From positions 124,001 to 188,000 of the forward strand of contig CAJTLB010000001.1 of the NCBI GenBank assembly GCA_910577045.1: DNA of 64,000 nt, written 5' to 3'. Below the pieces are notes generated by a model, which saw nothing but the letters and a program-made list of their open reading frames with translations, searched no databases and was not told the origin of the DNA. Each line of letters starts with the position of its first letter. Position 1 is the stretch's first letter. Source of the stretch: an uncultured Lachnospiraceae bacterium. GTDB lineage: Bacteria > Bacillota > Clostridia > Lachnospirales > Lachnospiraceae. The position numbers were made by a program, and so were the translations under genes. Positions 8,909 through 17,865 of this stretch are shown here, in pieces.

Positions 8909-10015
8909 ATGGATAAAGAGGAAAAAATAGATTGGCACTGGTTTTTAAATATACCAATTAGTTATATAGGGCAAAAAAAATTGTTAGAATATTATGGGAA
9001 TCCAAAAAAAGTAAAAGAAGCACCCTTAGAGGAAATTATGCAAATAATTGGAAAAATACAAGTAGGAATAGAATATTTGAAAACAAGTAAGAATACAGAT
9101 TGGAAGAAAGCATATCAAAAATTGGAAGAAGAAGGAATTCAACTTACCATGAAAGGAGAAGAAAGATACCCGTCACAATTATTGCCTTTGTATGATGCGC
9201 CTTACGGGCTGTACCATATAGGAGAGCTCCCTAAAAAAGAAATTTGCGTATCTGTGGTAGGGGCAAGAAATTGTAGCCGATATGGGAATGAAGTAGCAGC
9301 AGCCATTGGAAGGGCACTTGCCGAGGCAGGAGTTTCTGTTGTCAGTGGGATGGCAAGAGGGATTGATAGCGCAGGGCAGTGGGCAGCATTAGAAAAGGGT
9401 GGGAAAAGTTATGCTGTTTTAGGAAGTGGCGTGGATGTTTGTTATCCAGAAGAAAATAGGAAACTGTACCAAAGATTAAAAAAAGAAGGCACTCTTATTA
9501 GTGAATTTCCACCAGGTTCCTTGCCGCTTGCTTGGCATTTCCCTGTAAGGAACAGGATTATTAGTGGGTTATCCCAAGTTTTAGTAGTGGTAGAGGCAAG
9601 GGAAAAAAGTGGGTCTTTAATTACGGCAGATTTGGCATTAGAGCAAGGAAAAGATATTTATGCTGTCCCAGGGCGTATGACAGATAGTTTAAGCAAGGGC
9701 TGTAATGAACTAATAAAAAATGGGGCAGGAATTTTATTGTCACCAAGGATGTTGCTGGAGGAATTGGGGATATTTGGAAGGAAACAAGAAAAGAATTCTA
9801 AAAAATCTTCAATTAGGCTTGCAGAAAAAGAAAATTTGTTGTATAGTGGTCTGGATTTAACACCGAAAGCTACAGAGGCAATTTGTAGTGAGACAGGTCT
9901 TGCCTTGGCGGAGATAGCAGAGATTCTTCTATCTCTCCAATTAAAGGGGCTTGCAGTAGAAGTGGGGACTGGCTATTATGCACGTACTGGTAAAGGTGAG
10001 GATTGTCACAGATAA
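8909..10015 (+). CDS. dprA: DNA-processing protein DprA
   Basis: Binds incoming single-stranded DNA and loads RecA during transformation. It has an N-terminal helical domain (1 to about 75), then the Rossmann-like core with VVGARNCSRYG near 115, SGMARGIDSAGQWAAL, YAVLGSGVDVCYP, FPVRNRIISGLS and EKSGSLITADLALEQG, and a C-terminal winged-helix domain (TPKATEAICSETGLALAEI) from about 305. The 368 aa length is normal. GGAGG precedes the ATG by 7 bases. It is clustered with comM and topA, an order common in Firmicutes; other competence genes are not in this window. Confidence 0.95.
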   Translation: MDKEEKIDWHWFLNIPISYIGQKKLLEYYGNPKKVKEAPLEEIMQIIGKIQVGIEYLKTSKNTDWKKAYQKLEEEGIQLTMKGEERYPSQLLPLYDAPYGLYHIGELPKKEICVSVVGARNCSRYGNEVAAAIGRALAEAGVSVVSGMARGIDSAGQWAALEKGGKSYAVLGSGVDVCYPEENRKLYQRLKKEGTLISEFPPGSLPLAWHFPVRNRIISGLSQVLVVVEAREKSGSLITADLALEQGKDIYAVPGRMTDSLSKGCNELIKNGAGILLSPRMLLEELGIFGRKQEKNSKKSSIRLAEKENLLYSGLDLTPKATEAICSETGLALAEIAEILLSLQLKGLAVEVGTGYYARTGKGEDCHR

Positions 10016-10030
10016 AAGGGGATGGAAAGA

Positions 10031-12100
10031 ATGGCAAAAAATTTGGTTATTGTGGAATCACCTGCAAAGGAGAAAACAATTAAAAAATTTTTAGGTAGTA
10101 ATTATGAGGTACTGGCTTCCCAAGGCCATGTAAGGGATTTGCCTAAGAGCCAGATGGGGATTGATGTAGAACATGATTATGAGCCAAAGTATATTACAAT
10201 CCGGGGGAAGGGTGATGTACTTGCGAAGCTCCGAAAAGAAGTAAAAAAGGCAGAAAAGGTATATTTGGCAACTGACCCTGATCGGGAAGGAGAAGCGATT
10301 TCATGGCATCTATCCCAAGCACTTAAATTGGAGGAAGGAAAGACAAGCCGTATTACCTTTAATGAAATAACAAAAAATGCAGTCCGTGCCTCGTTAAAGC
10401 AGGCTAGGAATATTGATATGGATTTAGTAGATGCACAACAGACAAGGCGTATGCTAGATCGGATGGTAGGATATAGTATTAGCCCTCTTTTATGGGGGAA
10501 AGTAAAGCGGGGGTTAAGTGCTGGAAGGGTACAGTCCGTAGCCCTTCGGCTAATTTGTGAACGGGAAGAAGAAATTAACGCATTTATCCCAGAAGAATAC
10601 TGGACAATCGATGCCTTACTTACTATTAAAGGGGAGAAAAAGCCTTTAATAGCAAAATTTTATGGTAATGCAAAAGGAAAATTGGCTATTAAAAATGAGA
10701 AGGAAGCAAAAAAAATAAAAGAGGCAATAAGTAAGGAAATATTTTCTATTGAAGATATTAAATATGGAGAAAGAGTAAAGAAAGCGCCACTTCCTTTTAT
10801 TACTAGCACATTGCAGCAAGAGGCTTCTAAAATGCTGAATTTTTCTACACAAAAGACGATGCGCCTTGCCCAGCAGCTTTATGAAGGGGTTGATATTAAA
10901 GGAAAAGGGACGATTGGCATAATTACTTATCTTCGGACAGACTCTACCCGTGTGGCAGATGAAGCAGATACGGCAGCAAGAGAGTTTATAAAAAAGACAT
11001 ATGGGGATAAATATGCAGCAAAAGCAGAAGAAAAGAAAAAAACAGGGCAGAAAATCCAAGATGCACATGAAGCAATCCGGCCGACAGATATTGCCCTTAC
11101 GCCAACTTTGGTAAAGGAATCTTTAACAAGGGATCAATTCCGTTTATACCAACTGATTTGGAAGCGTTTTGTAGCAAGCCGTATGACAGGTGCGCAGTAT
11201 GAGACAACTTCTGTAAAGATAACAGCGGGGGAATATCGTTTTACAAGTGCTGCTTCTAAAAAAATATTTGATGGGTTTTTATCTGTTTATAATGATGAAG
11301 AGGAGAAAACAGAAGAAGGGGCTTTAATGAATGGGCTTTCTAAAGAAAGTGCCTTAACATTAAAAGAAATTGAGGATAAGCAGCATTTTACACAGCCTCC
11401 TTCCCATTATACGGAGGCAGCATTAGTAAAAGCATTAGAGGAGCTTGGGATTGGAAGGCCAAGCACATATGCGCCTACCATAACGACTATCCTGGCAAGG
11501 CGTTATGTAATAAAAGAAAATAAAAATTTATATGTAACAGAATTGGGTGAAGCAGTAAACCAAATTATGGTAACAGCATTTCCTGTGATTGTAGATGCAA
11601 ATTTTACAGCAAATATGGAATCTCTTTTAGATAAAGTGGGAGAAGGGGAAATTAACTGGAAGACAGTAGTTAGGAATTTTTACCCGGATTTGGCAGAAGC
11701 AGTAGCAAATGCAGAAAAAGAATTGGAAAAAATAGTAATTGCGGATGAGGTAACAGAAGAAATTTGCGATGTCTGTGGGCGTAATATGGTAATTAAATAT
11801 GGCCCTCATGGAAAGTTCCTTGCCTGCCCAGGTTTCCCAGATTGTAAAAATACAAAGCCATATTTGGAAAAGATTGGAGTGCCTTGCCCAAAATGTGGAA
11901 AAGAGATTGTTTTGAAAAAAACGAAAAAGGGCAGGAAATATTATGGATGTGAGGCAAACCCAGAATGTGATTTTATGTCATGGCAAAAGCCATCTATAGA
12001 AAAATGCCCACAATGTGGAGGTGCTTTGGTAGAAAAAGGAAGTAAACTTGCATGTATGGATGCCCAATGTGGCTATAGTACAAATAAACAAAAAATATAG
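10031..12100 (+). CDS. topA: DNA topoisomerase I (type IA)
   Basis: Relaxes negatively supercoiled DNA by a transient 5'-phosphotyrosyl bond. An N-terminal TOPRIM domain (LVIVESPAK at residue 5, then TDPDREGEAISWH) precedes the gate domains; the active-site Tyr300 lies in YLRTDSTR. Three C-terminal four-Cys zinc motifs occur from about residue 580 (CDVC..CPGFPDC, CPKC..CEANPEC, CPQC..CMDAQC). The ATG at 10031 is chosen over the one at 10022 because AAAAGGGG ends at 10021, giving 9 bases of spacing and the standard opening MAKNLVIVESPAK. Length 689 aa is typical. It follows dprA by 15 bp. Confidence 0.97.
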   Translation: MAKNLVIVESPAKEKTIKKFLGSNYEVLASQGHVRDLPKSQMGIDVEHDYEPKYITIRGKGDVLAKLRKEVKKAEKVYLATDPDREGEAISWHLSQALKLEEGKTSRITFNEITKNAVRASLKQARNIDMDLVDAQQTRRMLDRMVGYSISPLLWGKVKRGLSAGRVQSVALRLICEREEEINAFIPEEYWTIDALLTIKGEKKPLIAKFYGNAKGKLAIKNEKEAKKIKEAISKEIFSIEDIKYGERVKKAPLPFITSTLQQEASKMLNFSTQKTMRLAQQLYEGVDIKGKGTIGIITYLRTDSTRVADEADTAAREFIKKTYGDKYAAKAEEKKKTGQKIQDAHEAIRPTDIALTPTLVKESLTRDQFRLYQLIWKRFVASRMTGAQYETTSVKITAGEYRFTSAASKKIFDGFLSVYNDEEEKTEEGALMNGLSKESALTLKEIEDKQHFTQPPSHYTEAALVKALEELGIGRPSTYAPTITTILARRYVIKENKNLYVTELGEAVNQIMVTAFPVIVDANFTANMESLLDKVGEGEINWKTVVRNFYPDLAEAVANAEKELEKIVIADEVTEEICDVCGRNMVIKYGPHGKFLACPGFPDCKNTKPYLEKIGVPCPKCGKEIVLKKTKKGRKYYGCEANPECDFMSWQKPSIEKCPQCGGALVEKGSKLACMDAQCGYSTNKQKI

Positions 12101-12113
12101 AAAAGTTAATAAA

Positions 12114-12128
12114 ATTTTTGAGAAAACT
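12114..12128 (+). promoter_or_regulatory. Possible CodY box at the codY promoter
   Basis: ATTTTTGAGAAAACT matches the CodY consensus AATTTTCWGAAAATT at 12 of 15 positions and ends one base before the -35 element. It could mediate autoregulation. Such matches arise by chance in AT-rich DNA, so confidence is modest. Confidence 0.4.
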
Positions 12129-12129
12129 C

Positions 12130-12158
12130 TTGTTTCTGTCTAAGCAATGTGTTAAAAT
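12130..12158 (+). promoter_or_regulatory. Promoter for codY
   Basis: TTGTTT (12130-12135), a 17-bp spacer, TAAAAT (12153-12158); the codY ATG is about 68 bp downstream. It would let codY be expressed apart from topA. Confidence 0.6.
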
Positions 12159-12225
12159 TTTAGGTAAGACAATGAATGGTTGGATTCCTTTAAACAGATA
12201 CGATAAAAGCGGGGGAGGAACGGAG

Positions 12226-12996
12226 ATGAGTGTACAATTACTTGATAAAACCAGAAAGATAAACAAGCTGCTCCATAATAATAATTCTCATAAAGTAGTG
12301 TTTAATGATATTTGTGAGGTGTTAAGTGAGATTCTGGAGTCTAATATTCTTGTTATCAGTAAGAAGGGGAAAGTACTGGGCGTAAGTGTGTGGCAGGGAG
12401 TCGATGAGATAACAGAGCTGATTGATGATGCAATTGGCGGGCATATAGACCAGATGTTAAATGAACGCTTATTAAGTGTATTATCCACAAAAGAAAATGT
12501 AAATTTGGCAACACTTGGGTTTGCAGAAGAGAATGTAAAAAAATATCAGGCAATTATAACACCAATTGATATTTCTGGCGAACGTCTGGGGACCTTATTC
12601 ATTTATAAATCCGACAGCCAGTATGAGATAGATGATATTATTCTCAGTGAATATGGGACAACAGTGGTAGGGCTAGAAATGATGCGTTCTGTAAATGAGG
12701 AAAATGCAGAGGAGACAAGGAAGGTCCAGATTGTAAAGTCAGCGATTAGTACGCTTTCTTTTTCAGAATTAGAGGCAATTTCCCATATTTTTGAAGAATT
12801 AGAAGGAAATGAAGGGATTCTGGTGGCAAGCAAAATTGCGGATCGGGTAGGGATAACCCGTTCTGTTATTGTCAATGCCCTTCGAAAGTTTGAGAGCGCC
12901 GGAGTAATTGAATCACGTTCCTCAGGTATGAAAGGAACATATATCAAAGTACTGAATGATGTGGTTTTTGATGAGCTAAAAAAACTAAAGCAATAA
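12226..12996 (+). CDS. codY: Global transcriptional regulator CodY
   Basis: GTP- and branched-chain-amino-acid-responsive repressor of Firmicutes. It has an N-terminal GAF ligand domain (about 1-155) and a C-terminal winged helix with the near-invariant ASKIADRVGITRSVIVNAL near 203 and GMKGTYIKVLN. Length 256 aa is standard. The ATG at 12226 is chosen because GGGGGAGGA precedes it and the protein then opens MSVQLLDKTRKIN as in relatives; a longer frame from 12118 would include the promoter. It stands right before the flagellar operon, and boxes resembling its binding site occur before both, suggesting autoregulation and control of motility. Confidence 0.96.
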   Translation: MSVQLLDKTRKINKLLHNNNSHKVVFNDICEVLSEILESNILVISKKGKVLGVSVWQGVDEITELIDDAIGGHIDQMLNERLLSVLSTKENVNLATLGFAEENVKKYQAIITPIDISGERLGTLFIYKSDSQYEIDDIILSEYGTTVVGLEMMRSVNEENAEETRKVQIVKSAISTLSFSELEAISHIFEELEGNEGILVASKIADRVGITRSVIVNALRKFESAGVIESRSSGMKGTYIKVLNDVVFDELKKLKQ

Positions 12997-13008
12997 AGGT
13001 CAGGGAGA

Positions 13009-13055
13009 CAGAAAGCAAAAGGATTTGTAAAAAAGAGACATCCTTTTGCTTTCTG
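13009..13055 (+). terminator. Long hairpin after codY, terminator-like without a T run
   Basis: A perfect 16-bp stem (CAGAAAGCAAAAGGAT and its complement) with a 15-base loop begins 12 bp after the codY stop. No T tract follows (CAATTATG), so it may be a weak terminator or an mRNA 3' end protecting structure. Confidence 0.6.
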
Positions 13056-13085
13056 CAATTATGTGATATAAGTACCATATAGCTA

Positions 13086-13100
13086 AAAATTTTGAAAATT
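13086..13100 (+). promoter_or_regulatory. Possible CodY box at the flagellar operon promoter
   Basis: AAAATTTTGAAAATT matches the CodY consensus AATTTTCWGAAAATT at 12 of 15 positions, with the right half perfect. It abuts or overlaps the predicted -35 region, a position suited to repression. Confidence 0.45.
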
Positions 13101-13103
13101 GAC

Positions 13104-13131
13104 TTGCGATTTTTTCGATATAATTTATAAT
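13104..13131 (+). promoter_or_regulatory. Main promoter of the flagellar/chemotaxis operon
   Basis: TTGCGA (13104-13109), a 16-bp spacer, TATAAT (13126-13131). A nested alternative uses TTGACT (13099-13104) with TATAAT (13119-13124), but the spacing is only 14. Both are sigma-A type; no sigma-28 motif (TAAA-N15-CCGATAT) was seen here. Confidence 0.6.
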
Positions 13132-13195
13132 AGTTAGTGTGTATGATAGTGTCGAGAGTTGTAATTTTGTGACAAGAATAAACGGGAGGTATTTT

Positions 13196-13582
13196 ATGAT
13201 AAATTCAGGAGTGTTTAATTATGTTAATATTCTTGACCGTGCAGCAGATGCGAGCTGGGCAAGGAATGAGGTGTTAAACAATAATATTTCAAATGCAACT
13301 ACACCAGGATACAAAAGAAAAGATATTCGTTTTGAATCCTATTTAGAAAATGAACTTCGGGGGAGTGGCTCCTTAGACCAGAAAGTTGACCGGATTAAGC
13401 TTAAAAACCTGAATTATACTACATATACAGATCTTTCCAATTACCGTTACCGTTTAGATGGAAGTAATGTAGATATGTCAATGGAACAAGCAGAGCTGGC
13501 TTCAGAACAGATAAGGTACAATGCACTTACTACAGCGATAAATAGTGAGTTTACCAGGCTTAAGACAGCGATGATGTCGTAA
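13196..13582 (+). CDS. flgB: Flagellar basal-body rod protein FlgB
   Basis: Proximal rod subunit, exported by the flagellar type III system. The N-terminal rod motif NNNISNATTPGYKRKDIRF sits near residue 31, and a C-terminal helix (SEQIRYNALTTAINSEF) completes the coiled rod fold. The ATG at 13196 is chosen: GGGAGGT at 13182-13188 is well spaced, and the extra N-terminal stretch from 13139 would lie in the leader. Length 128 aa is usual. First gene of the operon; flgC follows after 20 bp. Confidence 0.95.
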   Translation: MINSGVFNYVNILDRAADASWARNEVLNNNISNATTPGYKRKDIRFESYLENELRGSGSLDQKVDRIKLKNLNYTTYTDLSNYRYRLDGSNVDMSMEQAELASEQIRYNALTTAINSEFTRLKTAMMS

Positions 13583-13602
13583 AGGGAAGAGGAGAATGGA
13601 TT

Positions 13603-14052
13603 ATGGCAATTTTTAGTGCACTAAATATTAGCGCAACAGGTATGTCAGCGCAGAGGATTCGAATGGATATACTGGCACAAAATATGGCAAATGTAATGAC
13701 AACTAGGACAGAGGATGGTACTCCTTATATAAGAAAGAATGTAATTTTCCAAGAAAAGCCAGCAAATTCTTTTAGTACCATATTAAATTCTATGACAGGA
13801 AGCCGCAATGCTTATATTGGCAATGGAGTGAAGGTATCAGAGATTGTAGAGGATACAAAGACACCAATGAATATGGTATATGATCCATCTCATCCAGATG
13901 CAGATGAAAATGGTTATGTAACATATCCTAATGTTAATGCTATTACAGAAATGACAGACCTTATTGATGCAACCCGTGCATATGAAGCAAATGTTACGGC
14001 ATTTAATGCAACAAAGTCAATGGCATTAAAAGCACTGGAAATTGGCAGATAA
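13603..14052 (+). CDS. flgC: Flagellar basal-body rod protein FlgC
   Basis: Proximal rod subunit, 149 aa. The opening FSALNISATGMSAQRIRMD and LAQNMANVMTTR are the rod-family N-terminus; DPSHPDADENGYVTYPNVN and TRAYEANVTAFNATK are the conserved FlgC C-terminal part. Placed between flgB and fliE as in nearly all Firmicutes. Confidence 0.96.
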   Translation: MAIFSALNISATGMSAQRIRMDILAQNMANVMTTRTEDGTPYIRKNVIFQEKPANSFSTILNSMTGSRNAYIGNGVKVSEIVEDTKTPMNMVYDPSHPDADENGYVTYPNVNAITEMTDLIDATRAYEANVTAFNATKSMALKALEIGR

Positions 14053-14073
14053 AAATAAGGGAGGAAATTGAAA

Positions 14074-14385
14074 ATGTCAGCATATATACAGTCTTTGGAC
14101 AGTATTACAGCGCAGAAAGTGGCGACAACACTTCAAAAGACAGTGGAAGAAAACGATACACCGTTTTCTGCTTTTTTTGAATCGGCAGTCCAACTTATAA
14201 AAGAAACAAATGATTTGCAGTCGGCAGCAGAGGCAGAAGCAGTTAAGATGATGTTGGGATATGCAGAAAATGCCCATGATTTAACAAATGCACTTACGAA
14301 GGCAGAGCTTGCGATAAACTATACCACTACAATAAAAAATAAAATTTTGGAAGCATATAAAGAGATTATGAATATTCAGATTTAG
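14074..14385 (+). CDS. fliE: Flagellar hook-basal body complex protein FliE
   Basis: Small protein at the junction of the MS ring and rod, 103 aa. The C-terminal half (NDLQSAAEAEAVKMMLG, AHDLTNALTKAELAINY, KILEAYKEIMNIQI) fits FliE. The ATG at 14074 is used because GGGAGG ends about 9 bases upstream; the TTG at 14068 would be too close. Confidence 0.93.
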   Translation: MSAYIQSLDSITAQKVATTLQKTVEENDTPFSAFFESAVQLIKETNDLQSAAEAEAVKMMLGYAENAHDLTNALTKAELAINYTTTIKNKILEAYKEIMNIQI

Positions 14386-14424
14386 CAAGCAATAAAAATG
14401 AAACTATAAAACGGAGATTGTGAC

Positions 14425-16041
14425 ATGCCTGAACAAGTGAAAAAAATCCAGGGGCAGATACTGGAATATTGGAATAAATTTAATAAAAAGCAAAAAAGAA
14501 TGATTATCAGTGTGACGGCAGTACTCTTGATTGCATTTGGTGTGTTAGGTTGGGCCGTGTCTAGGCCAAATTATGAAACACTGATAAAATGTGAAACCGC
14601 ATCAGATGCGGCTGATGTCAAAAACCTGTTAGACAGTAATGAGGTAAAAGGGTATCAGATGTCAGAAGATGGGCTTACCTTTTATGTAAATAAAAAGGAT
14701 TATGCGTCTACAACACTTCTTCTGGCGCAGAATAATATTCCTTCCAGCGGCTATACATATGCGAATGTGCTGGAGAGCAGTAATGGTTTATTGCCCCCAA
14801 GTGACACACAAATTGAAATACAAAAACAGCTTGCAAAACAGCAAGCAATCCAGCAAGTCTTAGAGGCAAATGATTATATTAGGAGCGCAATAGTAAATAT
14901 TGATGTCCCAGCGGAGAAGTTATCTATTTTAAGCCAAGATGAGGAAACTACAGTAGGTGTTACTTTAGTGTTAAAAGAAGAGCTTCCGGCAGGGGCTGGT
15001 CAGAACCTAGCTAGTGTAATTGCCTATATGGTAGGGAATGAAACCACAAACCATATTGTTATTGTAGATAATAGGGGACAGATGATTTTTTCAGGAAGTA
15101 TAGAGGGAGATGCTTCGGTACTTGGGCAGGTATCTGATCAGGTTGGGGTAAAGGCACAGATAGAAAGTACACTTTCTGGAAAAGTAAAAGGGTTAATTGT
15201 AAAACTTGGCGTATGGGATGATGTGGAGGTTGCTGCAAACCTAGATGCTAGTTTTGATGAAAGCAATCAGACAAGGATTGTATATGATGTAGGTGAGGGA
15301 AGGGAAGAAGGGTATTTAGAGTATTATTATTTAAACCAGTCTGAAAATACAAGCTCTTCTGGTGGCTCGCCAGGAACAGAAAGCAATGATGAAGATACAG
15401 ATTATCAGTTAGAAGATGGGACAAATGGAAGCTCTACTAGAGTGGAAGAAAGCCGTTATTTGGTAAACCAGACAATTACAGAGACAAAAGGCGCAACAGG
15501 CGTTGTAAACCTCCAGAATTCTAGTATGGCTTTAGCATTAACGAAATATCGTGTATATAATGAGGAAATTTTAAAAGAACAGGGAGAACTGGATGAAATA
15601 AGCTTTACAGAGTTCCAGGCCCAGCATGGGAATCCTGTTATGGCAGAAGTACCAGAGGAATTGTATGAGAACCTGGTAAGGGCAACAGGTATTGCTAGGG
15701 ATAATATCCATATTATTGCGTATGAGATTCCTTTTTTCCAAGAATCTATTTCTGATTTTGATATTACAACATATTTACCATTAATTGTTACTTTGTTAAT
15801 TATTCTTTTATTGGCTTTTGTAGTATGGCGGAGTACAAGGCCAGAGGAAGTGGTGGAGACAGAGCCAGAACTTTCTGTGGAGGCTTTGTTAGCTTCTACC
15901 AATACACAGCAGCCAGTGGCAGATATTGACATGCAAGATAAATCAGAAGCAAGGAAAGCTATTGAGAAATTTGTGGATGAGAATCCAGAAGCAGTTGCGC
16001 TCTTACTGCGTAATTGGCTTGATGATGATTGGGAGGCATAG
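14425..16041 (+). CDS. fliF: Flagellar MS-ring protein FliF
   Basis: Membrane ring on which the basal body is built. A membrane helix near 27-45 is followed by two ring-building modules (NYETLIKCETASDAADVKN; LLPPSDTQIEIQKQLAKQQ; IRSAIVNIDVP), a variable Ser/Gly/Asp-rich loop near 305-345, a second helix near 452-470, and a C-terminal FliG-binding tail (EARKAIEKFVDENPEAVA). Length 538 aa is usual. fliG starts 3 bp after the stop, with GGGAGG inside the fliF end. Confidence 0.96.
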   Translation: MPEQVKKIQGQILEYWNKFNKKQKRMIISVTAVLLIAFGVLGWAVSRPNYETLIKCETASDAADVKNLLDSNEVKGYQMSEDGLTFYVNKKDYASTTLLLAQNNIPSSGYTYANVLESSNGLLPPSDTQIEIQKQLAKQQAIQQVLEANDYIRSAIVNIDVPAEKLSILSQDEETTVGVTLVLKEELPAGAGQNLASVIAYMVGNETTNHIVIVDNRGQMIFSGSIEGDASVLGQVSDQVGVKAQIESTLSGKVKGLIVKLGVWDDVEVAANLDASFDESNQTRIVYDVGEGREEGYLEYYYLNQSENTSSSGGSPGTESNDEDTDYQLEDGTNGSSTRVEESRYLVNQTITETKGATGVVNLQNSSMALALTKYRVYNEEILKEQGELDEISFTEFQAQHGNPVMAEVPEELYENLVRATGIARDNIHIIAYEIPFFQESISDFDITTYLPLIVTLLIILLLAFVVWRSTRPEEVVETEPELSVEALLASTNTQQPVADIDMQDKSEARKAIEKFVDENPEAVALLLRNWLDDDWEA

Positions 16042-16044
16042 GAT

Positions 16045-17061
16045 ATGGCAGCAAAGCAAGAACAATCGATGTCTGGCATACAGAAAGCAGCGATTCTTTT
16101 AATTTCGCTTGGGCCAGAAAAATCTTCTACAATATTTAAACATCTAAAAGAAGATGAAATTGAACAATTAACATTGGAAATTGCAAATACAAGGAGTGTG
16201 TCACCCCAGACGAAAGAAGAAATTATTAATGAGTTTTATGAAGTCTGTTTAGCACAGCAGTATATTGCAGAGGGTGGTATCGGATATGCAAAAGAGCTGC
16301 TTGAAAAAGCACTTGGCGCGGAAAAGGCGATGGCAGTTATTAGCAAGCTTACTTCGTCCTTGCAGGTGCGCCCATTTGAATTTATCCGTAAAACAGAGCC
16401 AGCCCAGCTTTTAAACTTTATCCAAGATGAACATCCACAGACAATTGCATTGATTTTATCATATTTGTCAGCACAGCAGTCAGCACAGGTGATTTCAGCT
16501 TTGCCACCAGAAAAGCAGGCGGATGTTGCAAAACGTATAGCCCAGATGGATCGTACATCACCAGATGTCATTAAGGAGGTAGAGCGCGTATTGGAACGTA
16601 AGCTGGCATCTTTAGTAAACCAAGATTACACAATTATTGGCGGCGTAGATGCGATTGTCGAGATTTTGAATTCAGTAGACCGAGGGACAGAAAAACATAT
16701 TGTGGAAAGCCTGGAAATGGAAGAACCAGAATTGGCAGACGAGATTCGCCGCAAAATGTTTGTATTCGAAGATATTTTGTTATTGGATGATAGGACAGTA
16801 CAAAGGGTACTCCGAGATGTGGAAAACAGCGATCTGTCTATTGCGCTTAAGAGTGCAAATGAAGATGTGAAGAATTTGATCTTTAATAACCTGTCAAAGC
16901 GTCTTGCTACTATGATTCAAGAAGATATGGAATTTATGGGGCCTGTACGTATGAAAGATGTAGAAGAAGCACAGCAGAAGATTGTTAATGTAATCCGTAA
17001 GTTAGAGGATGCAGGTGAAATTGTTATCGCCCGTGGTGGAGGTGACGAGCTGGTTGTCTAA
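16045..17061 (+). CDS. fliG: Flagellar motor switch protein FliG
   Basis: C-ring subunit that contacts the MotA stator and sets torque direction. All three domains are present in 338 aa: N-terminal FliF-binding (GIQKAAILLISLGPEKSS), middle (EHPQTIALILSYLSAQQSAQV) and C-terminal torque domain (DRTVQRVLRDVENSDLSIAL, with the charged residues expected for torque). It overlaps the fliH start by 8 bp. Confidence 0.97.
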   Translation: MAAKQEQSMSGIQKAAILLISLGPEKSSTIFKHLKEDEIEQLTLEIANTRSVSPQTKEEIINEFYEVCLAQQYIAEGGIGYAKELLEKALGAEKAMAVISKLTSSLQVRPFEFIRKTEPAQLLNFIQDEHPQTIALILSYLSAQQSAQVISALPPEKQADVAKRIAQMDRTSPDVIKEVERVLERKLASLVNQDYTIIGGVDAIVEILNSVDRGTEKHIVESLEMEEPELADEIRRKMFVFEDILLLDDRTVQRVLRDVENSDLSIALKSANEDVKNLIFNNLSKRLATMIQEDMEFMGPVRMKDVEEAQQKIVNVIRKLEDAGEIVIARGGGDELVV

Positions 17062-17857
17062 TCTATTAAAAGCAAATCTGGTAAAGGAAGAAGAAAAACG
17101 AATTATTGATTATAATCATGTGATTTCTGAGAAACTTGCAGAGATCCGGAAAACACTCTTAGTGGAGGGCGGGGATTTCCAAGAACCTTCAGGGGAGTTT
17201 GTTATGGGGCTCCAAGCAGAAACGGTAGAGCTTGAACCACAGCCAGATCCACAGGAAGAATTAGAAAAAGCAAGGGCAATTGCAGAGGAGTTAGTAAAAA
17301 ATGCAAGGGCAGAAGCAGAACAGATACAGAACCAGGCGCAGGAGGAGGCAGCAAGGCTCCGCGCCCAGGAACAGGAAGCAGGAAGGCAGGAAGGTTATGC
17401 GGAAGGTTCTGCAAAGGCACAAGCAGAGTTAGATATAATGAGGCAGCAGCTTTTAGAGGAAGAGAATAGAAGGCAGGAAGAGTATAAGCAGCGGCTTGCT
17501 GTAATGGAGGAAGAATTAGTAGATGTTATTTTACAAGTGGTTTCCCATGTGACAATGGCTTCTATTACAGAAAAAAAGGATATTATCTTCCATCTAATAG
17601 AAAATTCTTTAGAACATATTGAATCAAGCAAGCAGTTTTTGATTCACGTGTCAAAAGAGGACTATCAGGTGCTGATAGAACAAAAAGAATTTTTGCTTGC
17701 GCAGGTCCCACAGAGTACAGAGCTTGAAATTATAAAAGATGCTGCGCTAACACCAGGACAGTGCATGATTGAAACAGATGGCGGCGTTTTTGACTGTGGT
17801 TTGGATACTAGGCTAAATAGCCTGGCAGCAGATATTAAGGCATTGTCAATGCAGTAA
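17054..17857 (+). CDS. fliH: Flagellar export ATPase regulator FliH
   Basis: Binds and holds FliI at the export gate. The protein has a polar, Glu/Gln/Ala-rich coiled coil from about 55 to 170 and a C-terminal V-ATPase-E-like domain (FLIHVSKEDYQVLIEQ; GGVFDCGLDTRLNSLA). The start chosen is TTG 17054: it opens MSNLLKANLVKEEEKRIIDYN as in related FliH, and GGAGGTGA stands 8 bases upstream inside fliG. A start at 17009 would overlap fliG by 53 bp without a ribosome site. Length 267 aa. Confidence 0.88.
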   Translation: MSNLLKANLVKEEEKRIIDYNHVISEKLAEIRKTLLVEGGDFQEPSGEFVMGLQAETVELEPQPDPQEELEKARAIAEELVKNARAEAEQIQNQAQEEAARLRAQEQEAGRQEGYAEGSAKAQAELDIMRQQLLEEENRRQEEYKQRLAVMEEELVDVILQVVSHVTMASITEKKDIIFHLIENSLEHIESSKQFLIHVSKEDYQVLIEQKEFLLAQVPQSTELEIIKDAALTPGQCMIETDGGVFDCGLDTRLNSLAADIKALSMQ

Positions 17858-17865
17858 GTAGGAGC

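Noticed and set aside
15456..16079. Minus-strand frame of 207 codons opposite fliF
   Set aside because: Ser-rich shadow of a well-supported gene; no ribosome site or recognisable domain.
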